Shown one piece after another: positions 5,566 through 6,668 of a stretch of 6,668 nucleotides of DNA. This stretch comes from Phycisphaerae bacterium. GTDB lineage: Bacteria; Planctomycetota; Phycisphaerae; Phycisphaerales; SM1A02. The first letter of the stretch is position 1, and each line of letters opens with the position of its first letter. The position numbers and the translations under genes were made by a program. Below the pieces are notes generated by a model, which did not search any database, had not been told where the DNA came from, and was given only the letters and a program-made list of their open reading frames with translations. Location: positions 1-6,668 of the forward strand of contig VGXK01000115.1 in the NCBI GenBank assembly GCA_016873355.1, read 5' to 3'.

Positions 5566-5567
5566 CC
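5564..5567 (-). promoter_or_regulatory. Ribosome binding site deciding the GTG start at 5559
   Basis: GGAG on the minus strand lies 4 nt before GTG 5559, within the 17-bp gap to the divergent cystathionine gene. It favours 5559 over the in-frame GTG at 5523, which has no purine-rich run upstream. The spacing is a little short, so the choice is moderate in strength. Confidence 0.45.
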
Positions 5568-5576
5568 GCGATTCCA

Positions 5577-6668
5577 ATGGCGAATCAACCGCTTCACATG
5601 GCGTCGCGCTGCATTCACGGCGGACAGGCACCCGACCCGACCACCGGCGCCGTCATGCCGCCGATCTACACCTCGAGCACCTTCGTGCAGGAGAGTCCCG
5701 GCAGGCACAAGGGGTTCGAGTACAGCCGCAGCCACAACGCCACTCGCTACGCGTTCGAGCGCTGCCTCGGCAATCTCGAAGGCGCGGACATTCCCTACGA
5801 CAAGGACGTCACCGGCGGATCGTTCGCGTTCGCGAGCGGGCTCGCCGCGACCGGCACGTGCCTCGAGTTGATGAACGCCGGCGCCACGATCCTCTGCATG
5901 GACGACGTCTACGGGGGCACGAATCGGCTGCTGAATCGCGTGCGCGCCCGCAGCATGGGACTCAAGGTGGTGCATTCGGATCTCACGAAGCCGGGCGAAG
6001 TGGAGCGCATGGCGAAGGAGCACCGCCCCGCCATGATCTGGGTGGAGACGCCCACGAATCCGACGCTCAAGATCGTGGATCTCGACGCCGTCGTCGCCGC
6101 CGGCCGCGCCTCCGGCGCGATCACGGTCTGCGACAACACCTTCGCCACGCCGATCCTTCAGCGTCCGCTCGAGCGCGGCTTCGACGTCGTGATGCACTCG
6201 ACGACGAAGTACGTCGGCGGCCACAGCGACACGGTCGGCGGCGCGCTCTGCACGAAGCGCCCCGATCTCGCCGAGAAGCTGCGCTTCATGCAGAACGCGA
6301 TCGGCTCCGTCATGGGTCCGTTCGACGCGTACCTGGGACTGCGCGGATTGAAGACGCTGCACCTGCGCATGCGGCGACACTGCGAGAGCGCGATGATGAT
6401 CGCGAAGCATCTCGCGAAGCAGTCGAAGGTGGAGCGAGTGGCGTACCCGGGACTCGACGCACATCCGCAGCACGCGCTCGCGGCGAAGTTGATGCGGCTC
6501 GACGGCACGCCCGCCTTCGGCGGCATGGTCACGATCTTCCTCAAGGGCGGCATCAAGGAGAGCCGGCGCTTTCTCGAGGCGGTGAAGATCTTCGCGCTCG
6601 CGGAGAGCCTCGGCGGCGTCGAGAGTCTCATCGAGCATCCCGCGATCATGACCCACGCGAGCGTGCCC
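5577..6668 (+). CDS. Cystathionine gamma-lyase / gamma-synthase family PLP enzyme (3' end cut by window)
   Basis: A PLP fold-type I Cys/Met metabolism enzyme. The 364 residues seen lack only about the last 30-40 of a usual 390-400. Features in order: YSRSHNATR (49-57, Tyr and Arg that contact PLP phosphate across the dimer), SGLAA (87-91), DDVYGGT (109-115, with the ring-stacking Tyr112), ETPTNP (157-162), CDNTFATP (185-192, with the PLP-pyridine Asp186), the Schiff-base K211 in STTKYVGGHSD, and SLGGVESLIEHPAIMTH (344-360) near the substrate pocket. Sequence cannot firmly separate gamma-lyase (cystathionine to cysteine) from gamma-synthase or beta-lyase. With cystathionine beta-synthase 1.6 kb upstream on the same strand, gamma-lyase in reverse transsulfuration is the best guess. 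ATG 5577 gives MANQPLHM; the in-frame ATG at 5598 is an alternative. No Shine-Dalgarno sequence precedes either strongly. The gene diverges from a methyltransferase across 17 bp. Confidence 0.92.
   Translation, partial: MANQPLHMASRCIHGGQAPDPTTGAVMPPIYTSSTFVQESPGRHKGFEYSRSHNATRYAFERCLGNLEGADIPYDKDVTGGSFAFASGLAATGTCLELMNAGATILCMDDVYGGTNRLLNRVRARSMGLKVVHSDLTKPGEVERMAKEHRPAMIWVETPTNPTLKIVDLDAVVAAGRASGAITVCDNTFATPILQRPLERGFDVVMHSTTKYVGGHSDTVGGALCTKRPDLAEKLRFMQNAIGSVMGPFDAYLGLRGLKTLHLRMRRHCESAMMIAKHLAKQSKVERVAYPGLDAHPQHALAAKLMRLDGTPAFGGMVTIFLKGGIKESRRFLEAVKIFALAESLGGVESLIEHPAIMTHASVP

Noticed and set aside
5560..5631. An upstream ATG (5631) for the minus-strand methyltransferase, adding 24 residues.
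   Set aside because: It would overlap the first 55 bp of the divergent gamma-lyase gene. The added residues resemble no family N-terminus, and GTG 5559 has a Shine-Dalgarno sequence.
5559..6656. A 365-residue minus-strand open frame opposite the cystathionine gamma-lyase gene.
   Set aside because: Its low-complexity Arg/Ala/His/Leu composition and lack of motifs mark it as an antisense shadow of a gene with intact PLP-site residues.
1..6668. CRISPR arrays, insertion sequences, phage integration at the tRNA, toxin-antitoxin or defence genes.
   Set aside because: No regularly spaced repeats, transposase or integrase motifs, or duplicated tRNA 3' end were seen. The tRNA is flanked by housekeeping genes with matching composition.

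Overview
The window is GC-rich, densely packed bacterial chromosomal DNA. It holds seven protein genes and one tRNA, with no mobile element, CRISPR array or phage gene. The high GC content, the weak or absent Shine-Dalgarno sequences at most starts, and the protein flavour (a cystathionine beta-synthase carrying a C-terminal CBS-domain pair, and an alanine/serine-rich unknown protein) fit Planctomycetota, perhaps a Phycisphaerae-like lineage. That placement is an inference from general character and rests on no marker gene.

Layout, left to right. (1) 2-958, plus strand: the C-terminal part of an unrecognised protein, cut by the window edge. (2) 1013-1085, plus strand: a complete tRNA-Ala with anticodon TGC and a plausible promoter just upstream. 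(3) 1059-2500, minus strand: a two-gene rRNA-modification operon, rsmJ then rsmE, joined by an ATGA stop/start overlap. The last codons of rsmE run antisense through the 3' half of the tRNA. (4) 2518-4011, plus strand: cystathionine beta-synthase, divergent from rsmJ across 17 bp. (5) 4049-4732, plus strand: a small class I SAM-dependent methyltransferase, separated from the synthase by a perfect 9-bp hairpin. (6) 4753-5559, minus strand: a second small-molecule-type SAM methyltransferase, convergent with the previous gene. (7) 5577 to the window end, plus strand: a cystathionine gamma-lyase/gamma-synthase family enzyme, again divergent across 17 bp and truncated by the window edge.

How the genes fit together. 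Cystathionine beta-synthase and a gamma-lyase form the reverse transsulfuration route, homocysteine to cystathionine to cysteine. Four of the other genes encode SAM-dependent methyltransferases (RsmE, RsmJ and two of unknown substrate). Their by-product S-adenosylhomocysteine is the source of homocysteine. The window therefore looks like a methyl-donor consumption and homocysteine disposal neighbourhood, although the alternating strands mean it is not one operon.

Most of the content is ordinary housekeeping. The points worth a second look are the tRNA/rsmE antisense overlap, the two matching 17-bp divergent gaps that each hold a TACRCT box and lack a Shine-Dalgarno sequence for the sulfur gene, the methyltransferase/transsulfuration alternation, and the departures from consensus in RsmE and the beta-synthase. 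I found no convincing wholly new system. There is no stretch over 300 bases without a gene.
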